From contig NZ_FNDW01000010.1 of assembly GCF_900099685.1 (NCBI RefSeq), positions 62,001-126,000 of the forward strand: DNA of 64,000 nucleotides, in the 5' to 3' direction. The position numbers were made by a program, and so were the translations under genes. The stretch is from Chryseobacterium taeanense (GTDB lineage: Bacteria; Bacteroidota; Bacteroidia; Flavobacteriales; Weeksellaceae). The stretch's first letter is position 1, and every line of letters starts with the position of its first letter. Under the pieces are notes generated by a model. The model did not search any database and was not told the DNA's origin. It saw only the letters and a program-made list of their open reading frames with translations. Of the stretch, positions 1 to 8,783 are shown piece after piece.

Positions 1-1865
1 TTGGCTTTCGGATCGAGCTGAAGTTTTTCAAAAAGAATATCTCCAAGCTGCTTCGGAGAATTGACGTTGAATTCTTCTCCCGAAAGTTCAAAAATTTTCG
101 ATTCAAGTTGCCTCAAATCATTTTCAAGGTCGATGCTTTCCTGGGCAAGCCATTTTTCATCAAGAGAAATTCCGGCAAGCTCCATTTTAGCCAAAACTTC
201 CATGAGAGGCATTTCTATATTGAAGAAAAGGTCTTCTAAGTTTTCTTTTTTTAATTGCGGAGCGAAAAGCTCATACAGCTGAAAGGTCACGTCTGCATCT
301 TCCGCGGCATAATCAGTTTGAGTTCTGAGATCAGCATCTCTGAAATTACCTTGATTTTTGCCCTTTTTTCCAATAATGGTTTCGATGGAAACAGGTTTGT
401 AGCCCAGATACATTTCAGAAAGATAATCCATGCCGTGTCTTCCGTCAGGATTTAGAAGGTAATGAGCGATCATGGTGTCGAACATCGCGCCTTTTACCGT
501 AATATTATATCTTCGGAGGATTTTATAATCAAACTTTAAATTGTGTGCAATTTTGATAAGGTCTTCTTTTTCAAATAAAGGTCTGAAAATTTCCAATGTC
601 TGAAGCACTTCACCCTGATCTTCGGATAGCGGGATATAGTAAGCTAATCCTTTTTTATAGCTGAAACTCATTCCCACCAGCTCGGCTTCAAGCTCGTTCA
701 GGGAAGTGGTTTCGGTATCGAAGCAAACCGCTTTTTGTTTCAACAGATTATCAACAAGAATCTTCTGTGCTTTAGGATTATCGATAAACTGATACAAGTG
801 ATCGTTTTGCTCGATGGTAGATTTCGTGGAAGTGGCCTGATCCAATTCTTCATAGGTTGCAAAGAGATCGAGCTGCCCGACTGCCTGTGCTACTTTTTGC
901 TGAGGTGTTTGTGTTTCAGTAACGGTAATGTCTACTTCGGCTACTACTGTTGTTCCTGTAGTTGCCGGAGCAAATGCCCTGTAAAGATTTTCATACAGTC
1001 TGCGGAACTCTATTTCATCAAAAACTTCTTTTACTTTTTCAAAATCAGGAGTTTCCAGATCATACTGTTCCTGGTGGAATTCCACAGGTGCGTCACAGAT
1101 AATGGTGGCCAGCTTTTTAGATAAAATTCCGCGCTCCGCCGAAGCTTCCACTTTTTCTTTCAGTTTACCTTTCAGTTTGTCTGTGTTGGCTAAAAGCGTT
1201 TCGATATTTCCGAATTCTTTCAGAAATTTCATGGCTGTTTTTTCACCCACCCCTTCAAGTCCGGGAATATTGTCCACAGAATCACCCATCATGGCCAGGA
1301 AATCAATGACCTGCTTAGGATCTTCAATCTCGTATTTGGCCTTAACTTCTTCTACGCCTAAAATCTCAATATCTCCGCCTTTTAAACCTGGTTTATAAAT
1401 CTTGATTTTATCCGTAACAAGCTGTGCAAAATCTTTATCGGGAGTTACCATAAATGTTGTGTAACCTTCTTTTTCAGCTTTGCAGGCAATCGTTCCGATA
1501 ACGTCATCCGCTTCATATCCCGGAACGCCCAGAATCGGGATGTGCATAGCCTGTAAAATTCTGTGAATATATGGGATCGCATTCTTAATCGCTTCCGGCG
1601 TTTCACTTCTGTTGGCTTTATATTCTGAAAAATCTCCCGTTCGTATACTGGCTTCACCCACATCGAAAACCACCGCAAGATGGGTCGGCTTTTCCCTTCT
1701 GATTAACTCAATTAAAGAATTGGTAAATCCGAAAATGGCAGAGGTGTCCAGCCCCTTACTGGTAAGTCGGGGATTTCTGATCAGAGCGTAATATCCTCTG
1801 AAAATCATTGCATAAGCATCGATGAGAAATAATCTTTTATCCTGTGTTGCGTCCATATTATCCAT
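1..1865 (-). CDS. polA: DNA polymerase I, N-terminal part (runs off the left edge)
   Basis: This gene reads leftward and its C-terminal polymerase domain lies outside the window. The visible ~621 residues begin MDNMDATQDKRLFLIDAYAM, typical of the PolA 5'-3' exonuclease (FEN) domain. Further on are VTPDKDFAQLV and MMGDSVDNIPG, which are metal-binding and helix-hairpin-helix parts of that domain. A 3'-5' exonuclease-type domain follows, with CFDTETTSLN (DxE motif) and KIAHNLKFDYKIL, so proofreading looks retained. PolA fills gaps after Okazaki-primer removal and excision repair. The start could be the ATG at 1865 or the one at 1856; both are in frame. The gene is divergent from the M16 peptidase across a repeat-rich spacer. 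Confidence 0.95.
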   Translation of the reverse strand, partial: MDNMDATQDKRLFLIDAYAMIFRGYYALIRNPRLTSKGLDTSAIFGFTNSLIELIRREKPTHLAVVFDVGEASIRTGDFSEYKANRSETPEAIKNAIPYIHRILQAMHIPILGVPGYEADDVIGTIACKAEKEGYTTFMVTPDKDFAQLVTDKIKIYKPGLKGGDIEILGVEEVKAKYEIEDPKQVIDFLAMMGDSVDNIPGLEGVGEKTAMKFLKEFGNIETLLANTDKLKGKLKEKVEASAERGILSKKLATIICDAPVEFHQEQYDLETPDFEKVKEVFDEIEFRRLYENLYRAFAPATTGTTVVAEVDITVTETQTPQQKVAQAVGQLDLFATYEELDQATSTKSTIEQNDHLYQFIDNPKAQKILVDNLLKQKAVCFDTETTSLNELEAELVGMSFSYKKGLAYYIPLSEDQGEVLQTLEIFRPLFEKEDLIKIAHNLKFDYKILRRYNITVKGAMFDTMIAHYLLNPDGRHGMDYLSEMYLGYKPVSIETIIGKKGKNQGNFRDADLRTQTDYAAEDADVTFQLYELFAPQLKKENLEDLFFNIEMPLMEVLAKMELAGISLDEKWLAQESIDLENDLRQLESKIFELSGEEFNVNSPKQLGDILFEKLQLDPKA

Positions 1866-1960
1866 AAGGAACAAATATAAGAAAAAGTGTTCTTTCTTCT
1901 CTTGAAATATGGGAATGATTAACCAGAGATATTAGTGAATGTAATTAGATGTTTCAATAG

Positions 1961-2192
1961 TTAAAAACCACCCTTTTTGCTTCAATTTCCACCCTTTTAG
2001 GTTCGTCGTTGAATGTTTTTACCTCGTTGTTGAGTCTTTTAGACTGGTTTTTGAATCTTTTTGATTCGTCGGTGAATGTTTTTGCCTCATTGTTGAGTCT
2101 TTTTTACTCAACATCCACTCTTTTTGCCTGGTTGTTGAGTCTTTTAAGACTCATTCTTGAATCTTTTTGATTCGATGATGAAATAAAAAGGC
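1961..2192. repeat. Degenerate tandem array, 21-bp period, ~10 units
   Basis: Consecutive units start at 1982, 2003, 2024, 2045, 2066, 2087, 2108, 2129, 2151 and 2172. They are 21 bp long apart from one of 22 bp. The consensus resembles TCGTTGTTGAGTCTTTTTGA and units differ at several positions. Read on the minus strand, the period gives heptads such as NNEAKTF, TDESKRF and KNQSKRL, but stops and the 22-bp unit break the frame and no start codon fits. It is best treated as non-coding. The array lies in the divergent spacer between polA and the M16 gene. Confidence 0.85.
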
Positions 2193-2310
2193 TCAGGGTT
2201 AAACACTATTTACTTTAATTTTAAATACATAATGAAATGCTCCTTCTGTGCTTTAAAATGTTTTCAAAGTTTTAACCTAAAATCTAATGAGACTTATGTG
2301 TTAGAATTAA

Positions 2311-2345
2311 GTCACAGATTTACGCAGATTTTCACAGATGATGGT
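2311..2345. repeat. Short internal repeat with CACAGAT/GCAGATT words
   Basis: The stretch contains TCACAGATTTACGCAGATTT followed by TCACAGATGA, i.e. iterated (A/G)CAGATTT words. Similar sequences are known as dispersed intergenic repeats in flavobacteria. Only one copy was noticed in this window, so the repeat identity rests on recollection. Confidence 0.3.
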
Positions 2346-2417
2346 TTCGCTTGAACTCCGCTCAGCCAACAAAAAACCAAGGATATAAATACATCTACAG
2401 AAATTCAACACCCTGTT

Positions 2418-2500
2418 TGTCATTCCCGAAGGAAATCTTGACATCGTATTAGAGATGCGTATGGAAATATTCACGTCCGGAATCCCTGCGGAAATGATAA
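2418..2500. repeat. REP-like inverted repeat element (~83 bp)
   Basis: The left end TGTCATTCCCGAAGGAAAT and the right end ATCCCTGCGGAAATGATA are imperfect reverse complements. They enclose about 45 bp. Similar ends occur at 21898-21974 and 39185-39261, suggesting small non-coding palindromic elements. Confidence 0.5.
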
Positions 2501-2702
2501 GTATGTTGCATATTTTAAGTATTGCTATGAAAATCTTTGATTTTCTTCTTCTATGGTCTGAAATATTTGCAAAGTTTTAACTTAAAATCTAATGTGACTG
2601 ATGTGTCAGAAAAGCTTTTGTTACTTTTGTGGTTATAAAAAGCTAAACAGACTCAACCTCAGCGAATCTTCACAAAACGCATAGAGTTCTTTTTGTATTG
2701 CT

Positions 2703-2710
2703 TACATTTG
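2703..2710 (+). promoter_or_regulatory. Predicted -7 promoter box of the M16 peptidase gene
   Basis: TACATTTG matches the Bacteroidota -7 consensus TAnnTTTG. It implies a transcription start near 2717. That rules out the upstream TTG at 2698 as start codon and favours the ATGs at 2731-2746. No clear -33 TTTG was found. Confidence 0.5.
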
Positions 2711-2745
2711 TACGGCATTCTGGATTTAGAATGAAAATGATTTAT

Positions 2746-5610
2746 ATGGCAGATAAAAAATACAGCGAAAGAATTCATAAAGATAAAAATTACGAATACA
2801 TTACCGTCTCTAATGACGAAAACGGGGTGAGAATCTACACTTTGAAAAACGGTTTAAAAGTTTTTCTTGCCCAGAATTTTGATGCTCCGAAAATCCAGAC
2901 CTACATTCCGGTAAGAACAGGAAGCAATAATGATCCGGCTGATAATACAGGGTTGGCACATTACCTGGAACACATGATGTTTAAAGGAACTTCAAAGCTA
3001 GGAACCCGCGACTGGGATAAGGAAAGCGCATTATTGAACCAAATTTCGGATCTTTACGAAGAGCATAAAGCAGAAAACGATTCGGAAAAAAAGAAAACCA
3101 TTTATCGTAAAATAGATGAACTTTCTCAGGAAGCCAGTCAATATGCCATTGCTAACGAATACGACAAAGCAATTTCTTCATTGGGAGCTACAGGAACCAA
3201 TGCCCATACATGGTTTGATGAAACGGTTTACAAAAATAATATCCCAAGCAATGAACTGGAAAAATGGCTGAAGATTGAAAAAGAAAGATTTTCAAAACTG
3301 GTTTTAAGGTTGTTTCATACCGAGCTGGAATCGGTGTATGAAGAATTCAACAGGGCGCAGGATAATGATGCGAGACTGGTACAATATGAGCTGATGGACG
3401 CTCTTTTTCCGACCCATCCCAACGGTCAGCAGACGACACTGGGAAATGCGGAACATCTTAAAAACCCTTCTATGAAGGCTATTCATAAATATTTTGATGA
3501 ATATTATGTGCCTAATAATTATGCAATGGTTCTTGTCGGAGATCTTGATTTTGATGAAACGATAAGGCTCATAGATCAATATTTCGGAACAATCCCATAC
3601 AGGGAATTACCGAAGAAAACTCCCGTTATCGAACAGCCGATCACAGGAATTGTTGAAAGAACCGTAAAAAGTCCGACAACTCCAAGAGTTCAGTTGGCTT
3701 GGCGAACGGATAGCTACGGAACAAAAGAAGTGATGCTTGCAGATATTGTAGCCAATATTTTGAGCAACAGGGGAGAAGCGGGATTATTAGATTTGAATAT
3801 CAACCAGACCCAGAAACTGCTTTGGGCACAGGCGTATTCAATAGGGTTGAAACAATACGGCTATTTTTCTATTGTGGCTGTTCCTAAAGAAACACAGACA
3901 CTGGAGGAAGCGAAGAATCTTGTTCTTGAGCAGATCGAGCTGGTAAAAAAAGGTGAGTTCCCGGACTGGATGCTGACGGCGATCATCAATGATTTCAAAG
4001 TGCAGAGAATGAAAGCCCTGGAAACGGCTGATGGACTGGCGACCAATCTGTATGACACGTACATCAAAGGCAGAACATGGGAACAGGAGCTTAATGAGAT
4101 GGATGAATACGCAAAATTTACAAAGGAAGATGTTATCAGCTTTGCCAACGAATTCTTCAAAGAGAATTATGTGATTGTAAATAAAGAGAAAGGGATTAAT
4201 GATAAATTGATCCGCGTTGAAAATCCCGGAATTACCCCGGTGAAAATCAACCGAGAGGCACAATCTGAATTTCTCCTGGAAATTTTAGCAGAGAAAACAG
4301 AAGATATTAAACCTGAATTTATTGATTATGATAAAGAAATTCTCACTGATTTCGTTAAAGGTAAAAAGCTTAGCTTCGTTAAAAACAAATATAATGATAT
4401 AGCTCAGGTATATTTTATTTTTCCGCTTGGCAGCGATCACGACCGCGATCTGGGAGTTTCTACGCAGATTCTTCAGTATTTGGGAACGGAAAAATTTTCA
4501 GCGGATGATCTTAAAAAAGAGTTTTTCAAAATCGGAGTCACCAATGATTTCAAAACCACTAACGACCAGCTTACAATTTCACTAAACGGTCTTGAAGAAA
4601 ATATCCCTAAAGGCATTGAACTTTTGCAGCACTGGATGCAGGAAGTAAAACCGGATCAGGAGGTCTATAATCAGTTTGTACAAACATTGCTTGAAAACCG
4701 TGCGGCGATAAAAAAAGATAAAGCCCGCATCATGACGGCGCTTACAAACTATACCAAACTCGGGGAATTTTCCAGATTTACAGACATCATTTCAAAAGAA
4801 GAGCTTGAAAGCAGTAACGTTGAAGTATTCACAGAAAGAATGAAAACGTTGTTCAGATTTCCTTATCAGATCTTCTTTTATGGAAGAGATTTTAATGTTT
4901 TTAAAGATTATATAGAAAAATATATTGAACCTGAAAGTTGGCCTGTTCCTCAACCTAAGAAATATCCTGAACCCGAAACTGTTGGAAATGTCTATTTTAC
5001 AAATTACGATATGGTGCAGATGGAAATGAGCAGAATAGGAAAGGGAGCAACGGTAAATACGGCAAACTTCGGAAAGATCAATGTTTTTAATGAATATTTT
5101 GGGAGAGGGCTGTCGTCTATCGTTTTTCAGGAGATTCGTGAGAGTAAAAGCCTTGCGTATTCTGCCTATGTTTCTTATGCTGCCAACGCAGAGCTGGATC
5201 ATCCGGATTATATCACAACCTATATCGGAACTCAGCCGGATAAATTACAGATTGCTGTCGATACTATGACGGAACTGATGGCAGAGCTTCCGGAAGTGCA
5301 GGCACAGTTTGAGAATGCCAGAAATTCTGCATTGAAGCAGATTGCTTCTGCAAGAATTACCCGCACGAATATTTTCTTTAATACCTTAAGGCTTAAAAAA
5401 CTGAATATTTATCATGATTTCAGAAGAGATATTTATCAGCAGATCGAAAGCCTGACCTTTGAAGATGTAAAAGAATTTTACAATAATTACATTAAATCAA
5501 TCCATTTTAATACTGCCATTATCGGTAAGAAAGAAAACCTGAATATGGAAGCTGTTGATAAAATGGGAGCATTCAGAGAAGTAACTTTAAAAGATATTTT
5601 CGGTCATTAA
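2746..5610 (+). CDS. M16 family zinc metallopeptidase, two-domain (pitrilysin-like)
   Basis: The ~954-residue protein has the inverted zinc motif HYLEH at residues 72-76, with the downstream glutamate cluster (ESVYEEFNRAQ) expected for the third ligand. Its length fits two fused M16 units, the N-terminal one active and the C-terminal one (GRGLSSIVFQEIRESKSLAY) structural. Such enzymes degrade peptides inside a closed chamber. No signal peptide is evident, so a cytoplasmic site is likely, although flavobacterial homologues vary. The start MADKKYSERIH was chosen because a -7 box at 2703-2710 overlaps the 5' part of the longer frame; ATGs at 2731 and 2737 are alternatives. A hairpin at 5646-5671 separates it from the convergent S46 gene. 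Confidence 0.9.
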   Translation: MADKKYSERIHKDKNYEYITVSNDENGVRIYTLKNGLKVFLAQNFDAPKIQTYIPVRTGSNNDPADNTGLAHYLEHMMFKGTSKLGTRDWDKESALLNQISDLYEEHKAENDSEKKKTIYRKIDELSQEASQYAIANEYDKAISSLGATGTNAHTWFDETVYKNNIPSNELEKWLKIEKERFSKLVLRLFHTELESVYEEFNRAQDNDARLVQYELMDALFPTHPNGQQTTLGNAEHLKNPSMKAIHKYFDEYYVPNNYAMVLVGDLDFDETIRLIDQYFGTIPYRELPKKTPVIEQPITGIVERTVKSPTTPRVQLAWRTDSYGTKEVMLADIVANILSNRGEAGLLDLNINQTQKLLWAQAYSIGLKQYGYFSIVAVPKETQTLEEAKNLVLEQIELVKKGEFPDWMLTAIINDFKVQRMKALETADGLATNLYDTYIKGRTWEQELNEMDEYAKFTKEDVISFANEFFKENYVIVNKEKGINDKLIRVENPGITPVKINREAQSEFLLEILAEKTEDIKPEFIDYDKEILTDFVKGKKLSFVKNKYNDIAQVYFIFPLGSDHDRDLGVSTQILQYLGTEKFSADDLKKEFFKIGVTNDFKTTNDQLTISLNGLEENIPKGIELLQHWMQEVKPDQEVYNQFVQTLLENRAAIKKDKARIMTALTNYTKLGEFSRFTDIISKEELESSNVEVFTERMKTLFRFPYQIFFYGRDFNVFKDYIEKYIEPESWPVPQPKKYPEPETVGNVYFTNYDMVQMEMSRIGKGATVNTANFGKINVFNEYFGRGLSSIVFQEIRESKSLAYSAYVSYAANAELDHPDYITTYIGTQPDKLQIAVDTMTELMAELPEVQAQFENARNSALKQIASARITRTNIFFNTLRLKKLNIYHDFRRDIYQQIESLTFEDVKEFYNNYIKSIHFNTAIIGKKENLNMEAVDKMGAFREVTLKDIFGH

Positions 5611-5645
5611 AATTATAATATAAGCAACTCTGAAGAGTAAAAAAT

Positions 5646-5671
5646 AACCCCGAAAGAAAACTTTCGGGGTT
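5646..5671. terminator. Bidirectional intrinsic terminator
   Basis: An 11-bp perfect stem AACCCCGAAAG / CTTTCGGGGTT with an AAAA loop is flanked by A-rich sequence on the left and T-rich sequence on the right. It sits between the convergent M16 and S46 genes and can serve both. Confidence 0.85.
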
Positions 5672-5691
5672 CATTTTTGTATTTAATTAAA

Positions 5692-7830
5692 CTATTTCAC
5701 GATTTTCATTTCATTAATAAGCCATTTAGAATCGGCAAATTTATCAATGATGAAAAGGATATATTTGGTATCCACCATAATGTTTCGGCTGAAACGCGGG
5801 TCGTAATTGATGTCACTCATCGTTCCTTCCCATTGTCTGTCGAAGTTTAAGCCGACAAGATTTCCGTAGGCATCCAGCGCAGGACTTCCGGAGTTTCCTC
5901 CTGTCGTATGGTTGGTTGCGGTAAATCCTACCGGAACGTCACCGGTTTTGTCTTTGTAATTTCCGAAATCTTTCTTGCTGTAAAGATCGATCAGTTTTTT
6001 AGGAACATCAAATTCATAGTCTCCCGGAATATACTTTTCCATTACGCCAGCGAGGTGCGTCTGATAGTTGTAGGAAACCGCATCTCTCGGCGAAGAACCT
6101 TTTACTTTTCCATAGGTTACACGCATCGTAGAGTTGGCATCCGGGAAGAATTTTCTGTCTTTATCGGTAGCCATCTGTTGAGCCATATAAGTCTTTTGCA
6201 ATGCGTCAATTTTCGTCTGAAGAGAAGTAAACTGAGGATCTGCTTTCGTCATATACGTATCTCTCATAGCCATGTAAATCTGGAAAACAGGATCTTTCTT
6301 TAACGTTTTGATTAATTTATCCTGATTAGAGAAAGCTTTTTCAATGTCTTTGCTTAAAGAAGCGCCATTTACTTCACTTCTTCCTGTAATGATCGAATTT
6401 TTAGAAGCATCTTCAATCACCTGAATATTTTGAGCTTCATTTTTGAACTTTTCAAATCCGGCAGGAAGGAATTGAGCATCTGTTTTATTAGCGTATAAAG
6501 CCAGTAGCTTTGCAGTCACTTTTGCATCAAGCTCTGCGTTGTAGTCTTTATAGAAAGAGGTTAGTCTGTTTTTGAAAGAAGTGGTGTTTTTCTCATCCAT
6601 TCTTCCAGCTTCTACCGCTGTGATATAATTATAATAAAGATTGGCAAGCATCAGTGTTTCCGCATTTCTGAGGGTTTCAGAATAATAAGCATTGTTTAAC
6701 GCAAACGGAGCCTGATCGTTATACAATTTGTTTAACTGATCTAAAGTTGTTTTAATTTCAGGATTTTTAGACACAAGAGAACCTTCATACATTACTTTTT
6801 TCTCTACGGCATTGGATTTTTTCAAGCCTTCCACTTCGCCGATCCATTTTTTCCAGTAATTGGCTACTGATGCATATTTTGAAGCATACTGAATACGTGT
6901 TGCATCATCGGTACGCATTTTTTCGTCCAGTGTTTTCAAAGCAACATCCCTCACGGCGATTCTTGCCGGATCGATCTCCTTCATGATCTTTTCAACCGCT
7001 ATGGCAGGAAGATATTCCGTAGTTCTTCCAGGGAAACCGAAAACGAATGTAAAATCATTTTCATTTTTATCTTTAATGGAAACCGGAAGGTAATGCTTCG
7101 GAACGTAAGGAACATTGTCTTTAGAGTATTCAGCAGGTTTATTGTTTTTATCTGCATAAATTCTGAACATGGAAAAATCTCCGGTATGTCTTGGCCAAAC
7201 CCAGTTGTCGGTGTCGGAACCGAATTTTCCGATGCTTTGTGGCGGTGCTCCTACCAAACGGATATCTTTATACGTCTCGATGGTATAAGCATAAAATTTA
7301 TTTCCGTAGTACATTGATTTTACGGAAATCGACTGGTAAGGCTCTGTTTTCTGTGAGTTTTTATAAATCTCAATATTTTTGGCAATCTGCTTAGAAAGCT
7401 TAGGCTCCGTAAGATTATCCGTTCCCTGAAGAATCTGATTGGTCACTTCTTTTATGTCAACAATAAAATCAACCGTTACGCCTGGATTCGGAAGTTCGCC
7501 TTCTGTATTTTTAGCCCAGAAACCATTGGATAAAAGATCATTCTGAACGGTTGAATGTGCCTGAATCTGCCCGTAACCACAGTGATGATTGGTCAGTAAA
7601 AGACCTTTTGGAGAAATGATTTCCGCAGTACATCCGCCGTTGAACTGCACGACTGCATCTTTTATACTTGCTTTCTGAGGATTGAAGATGTCTTTGGCAG
7701 AGATTTTCATTCCCAGATCTTTCATTTCCTTTTCATTCAGCTCTGTCGGTATCCACATTCCTCCGTATTGCTGTGCAAATGTCATTACAGCCGGCAAAAG
7801 AAATACGGATAAAAGTATCTTTTTTGTCAT
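5692..7830 (-). CDS. S46 family dipeptidyl-peptidase, DPP11-type (Asp/Glu specific)
   Basis: The 712-residue protein starts with a signal peptide (MTKKILLSVFLLPAVMTFAQ). Its chymotrypsin-fold triad motifs are TNHHCGYGQ (catalytic His ~83), SDTDNWVWPRHTGDF (Asp region) and GGNSGSP (Ser647). S46 enzymes are periplasmic exopeptidases that release dipeptides for amino-acid-fermenting or proteolytic Bacteroidota. The residue 18 positions after the serine, Arg665 in NFDRQWE, corresponds to the Arg that gives Porphyromonas DPP11 its acidic P1 specificity; DPP7 has Gly there. The frame also allows a start two codons earlier at 7836. The gene appears monocistronic and shares a terminator with the M16 gene. 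Confidence 0.92.
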   Translation of the reverse strand: MTKKILLSVFLLPAVMTFAQQYGGMWIPTELNEKEMKDLGMKISAKDIFNPQKASIKDAVVQFNGGCTAEIISPKGLLLTNHHCGYGQIQAHSTVQNDLLSNGFWAKNTEGELPNPGVTVDFIVDIKEVTNQILQGTDNLTEPKLSKQIAKNIEIYKNSQKTEPYQSISVKSMYYGNKFYAYTIETYKDIRLVGAPPQSIGKFGSDTDNWVWPRHTGDFSMFRIYADKNNKPAEYSKDNVPYVPKHYLPVSIKDKNENDFTFVFGFPGRTTEYLPAIAVEKIMKEIDPARIAVRDVALKTLDEKMRTDDATRIQYASKYASVANYWKKWIGEVEGLKKSNAVEKKVMYEGSLVSKNPEIKTTLDQLNKLYNDQAPFALNNAYYSETLRNAETLMLANLYYNYITAVEAGRMDEKNTTSFKNRLTSFYKDYNAELDAKVTAKLLALYANKTDAQFLPAGFEKFKNEAQNIQVIEDASKNSIITGRSEVNGASLSKDIEKAFSNQDKLIKTLKKDPVFQIYMAMRDTYMTKADPQFTSLQTKIDALQKTYMAQQMATDKDRKFFPDANSTMRVTYGKVKGSSPRDAVSYNYQTHLAGVMEKYIPGDYEFDVPKKLIDLYSKKDFGNYKDKTGDVPVGFTATNHTTGGNSGSPALDAYGNLVGLNFDRQWEGTMSDINYDPRFSRNIMVDTKYILFIIDKFADSKWLINEMKIVK

Positions 7831-8017
7831 AATCAAAATTTTGCTCCAATTTACGAAGAAATTGTGAGTTTGGCATTTTTGAGAGATGACTTTAATTTGG
7901 TTTTGAGGATGAGCTGTTTATGATTTGTTTGTTTTCTGTAGTGTGATCCGTTTTATGTTTTTTAAGTTAAAATTTTTCACTAAAAATTTAAATTCAAGAA
8001 AAAATAATTTCATATAT

Positions 8018-8662
8018 CTAAAACTGATAGGCAATAATTCGTTCGTCTTCCATAAGACTTTTCATTAAAGCTTCATGATTGATATTCCTTCCGGTGATAA
8101 TCCATGATGTGGAGAGATTTCCCTGAGTATATTGCTGTTTTGAGATGGCATACCTAAGATGATTTTTTCTGAAAAGTTCTTCGCAATAAGGAATGTCCAG
8201 GTGGTTGATAACGGCAATTTTATATTCCCTGATTTTATGTTCTCTGTCGATAAACTTTTCAAAATGATTCAGAGAGCCAAGGATTAAAAGCACTAAAACG
8301 GCACCCGTGACAGCAAGATATACGTATCCGGAGCCTACCGCCATACCGATGGATGCCGCGGCCCATATGGTGGTTGCGGTTGTGATTCCGTCTATTTTGT
8401 TATCACCTTTAAAGATTACTCCGGCTCCCAAAAAGCCGATTCCGGTAATAATATTGGCAGCAATACGGTCAGGATTATTTATTCCGATTTTTATGGAAAG
8501 TATCGTGAAGAGACACGAACCGAAGCATATCAGGATGAAAGTTCTTAACCCAGCCGATTTGTTGCGATATTCGCGTTCTGCGCCAATCAGCAATCCCAAG
8601 ATAACCGATATGAAAATCAGCAGCAATTCATTTTGAATAGAGTGATCTTTTAAAAATTCCAT
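8018..8662 (-). CDS. MgtC/SapB family membrane protein
   Basis: This 214-residue protein has about four to five N-terminal membrane segments followed by a soluble C-terminal domain of ~75 residues. The stretch GLLIGAEREYRNKSAGLRTF and the glycine-rich ITGIGFLGAGVIFKG are hallmark sequences of the MgtC/SapB family. In pathogens MgtC supports growth at low magnesium and inhibits the F-type ATPase; the role of environmental homologues such as this one is unclear. It appears to be a single gene. No terminator was seen between it and the S46 gene downstream. Confidence 0.9.
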   Translation of the reverse strand: MEFLKDHSIQNELLLIFISVILGLLIGAEREYRNKSAGLRTFILICFGSCLFTILSIKIGINNPDRIAANIITGIGFLGAGVIFKGDNKIDGITTATTIWAAASIGMAVGSGYVYLAVTGAVLVLLILGSLNHFEKFIDREHKIREYKIAVINHLDIPYCEELFRKNHLRYAISKQQYTQGNLSTSWIITGRNINHEALMKSLMEDERIIAYQF

Positions 8663-8739
8663 TTTTTTATACTTTAAAGCATAATAAAGTTACAATAAAA
8701 AAGAAATGATAATTATGATCTCGGTGATAGTCATAAAAA

Positions 8740-8762
8740 AAGACTGCCAGGAAGACAGTCTT
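8740..8762 (-). terminator. Intrinsic terminator of the LRR surface protein gene
   Basis: A stem AAGACTG / CAGTCTT, extendable past one mismatch, is followed on the minus strand by a run of seven T. It lies just past the stop codon at 8784. Confidence 0.85.
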
Positions 8763-8783
8763 GCTTATTTATTTCTAATTTAA

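Noticed and set aside
2698..2745. TTG start and 16-residue N-terminal extension of the M16 peptidase
   Set aside because: A -7 promoter box (2703-2710) lies inside it and the residues do not match the family; ATG 2746 is preferred.
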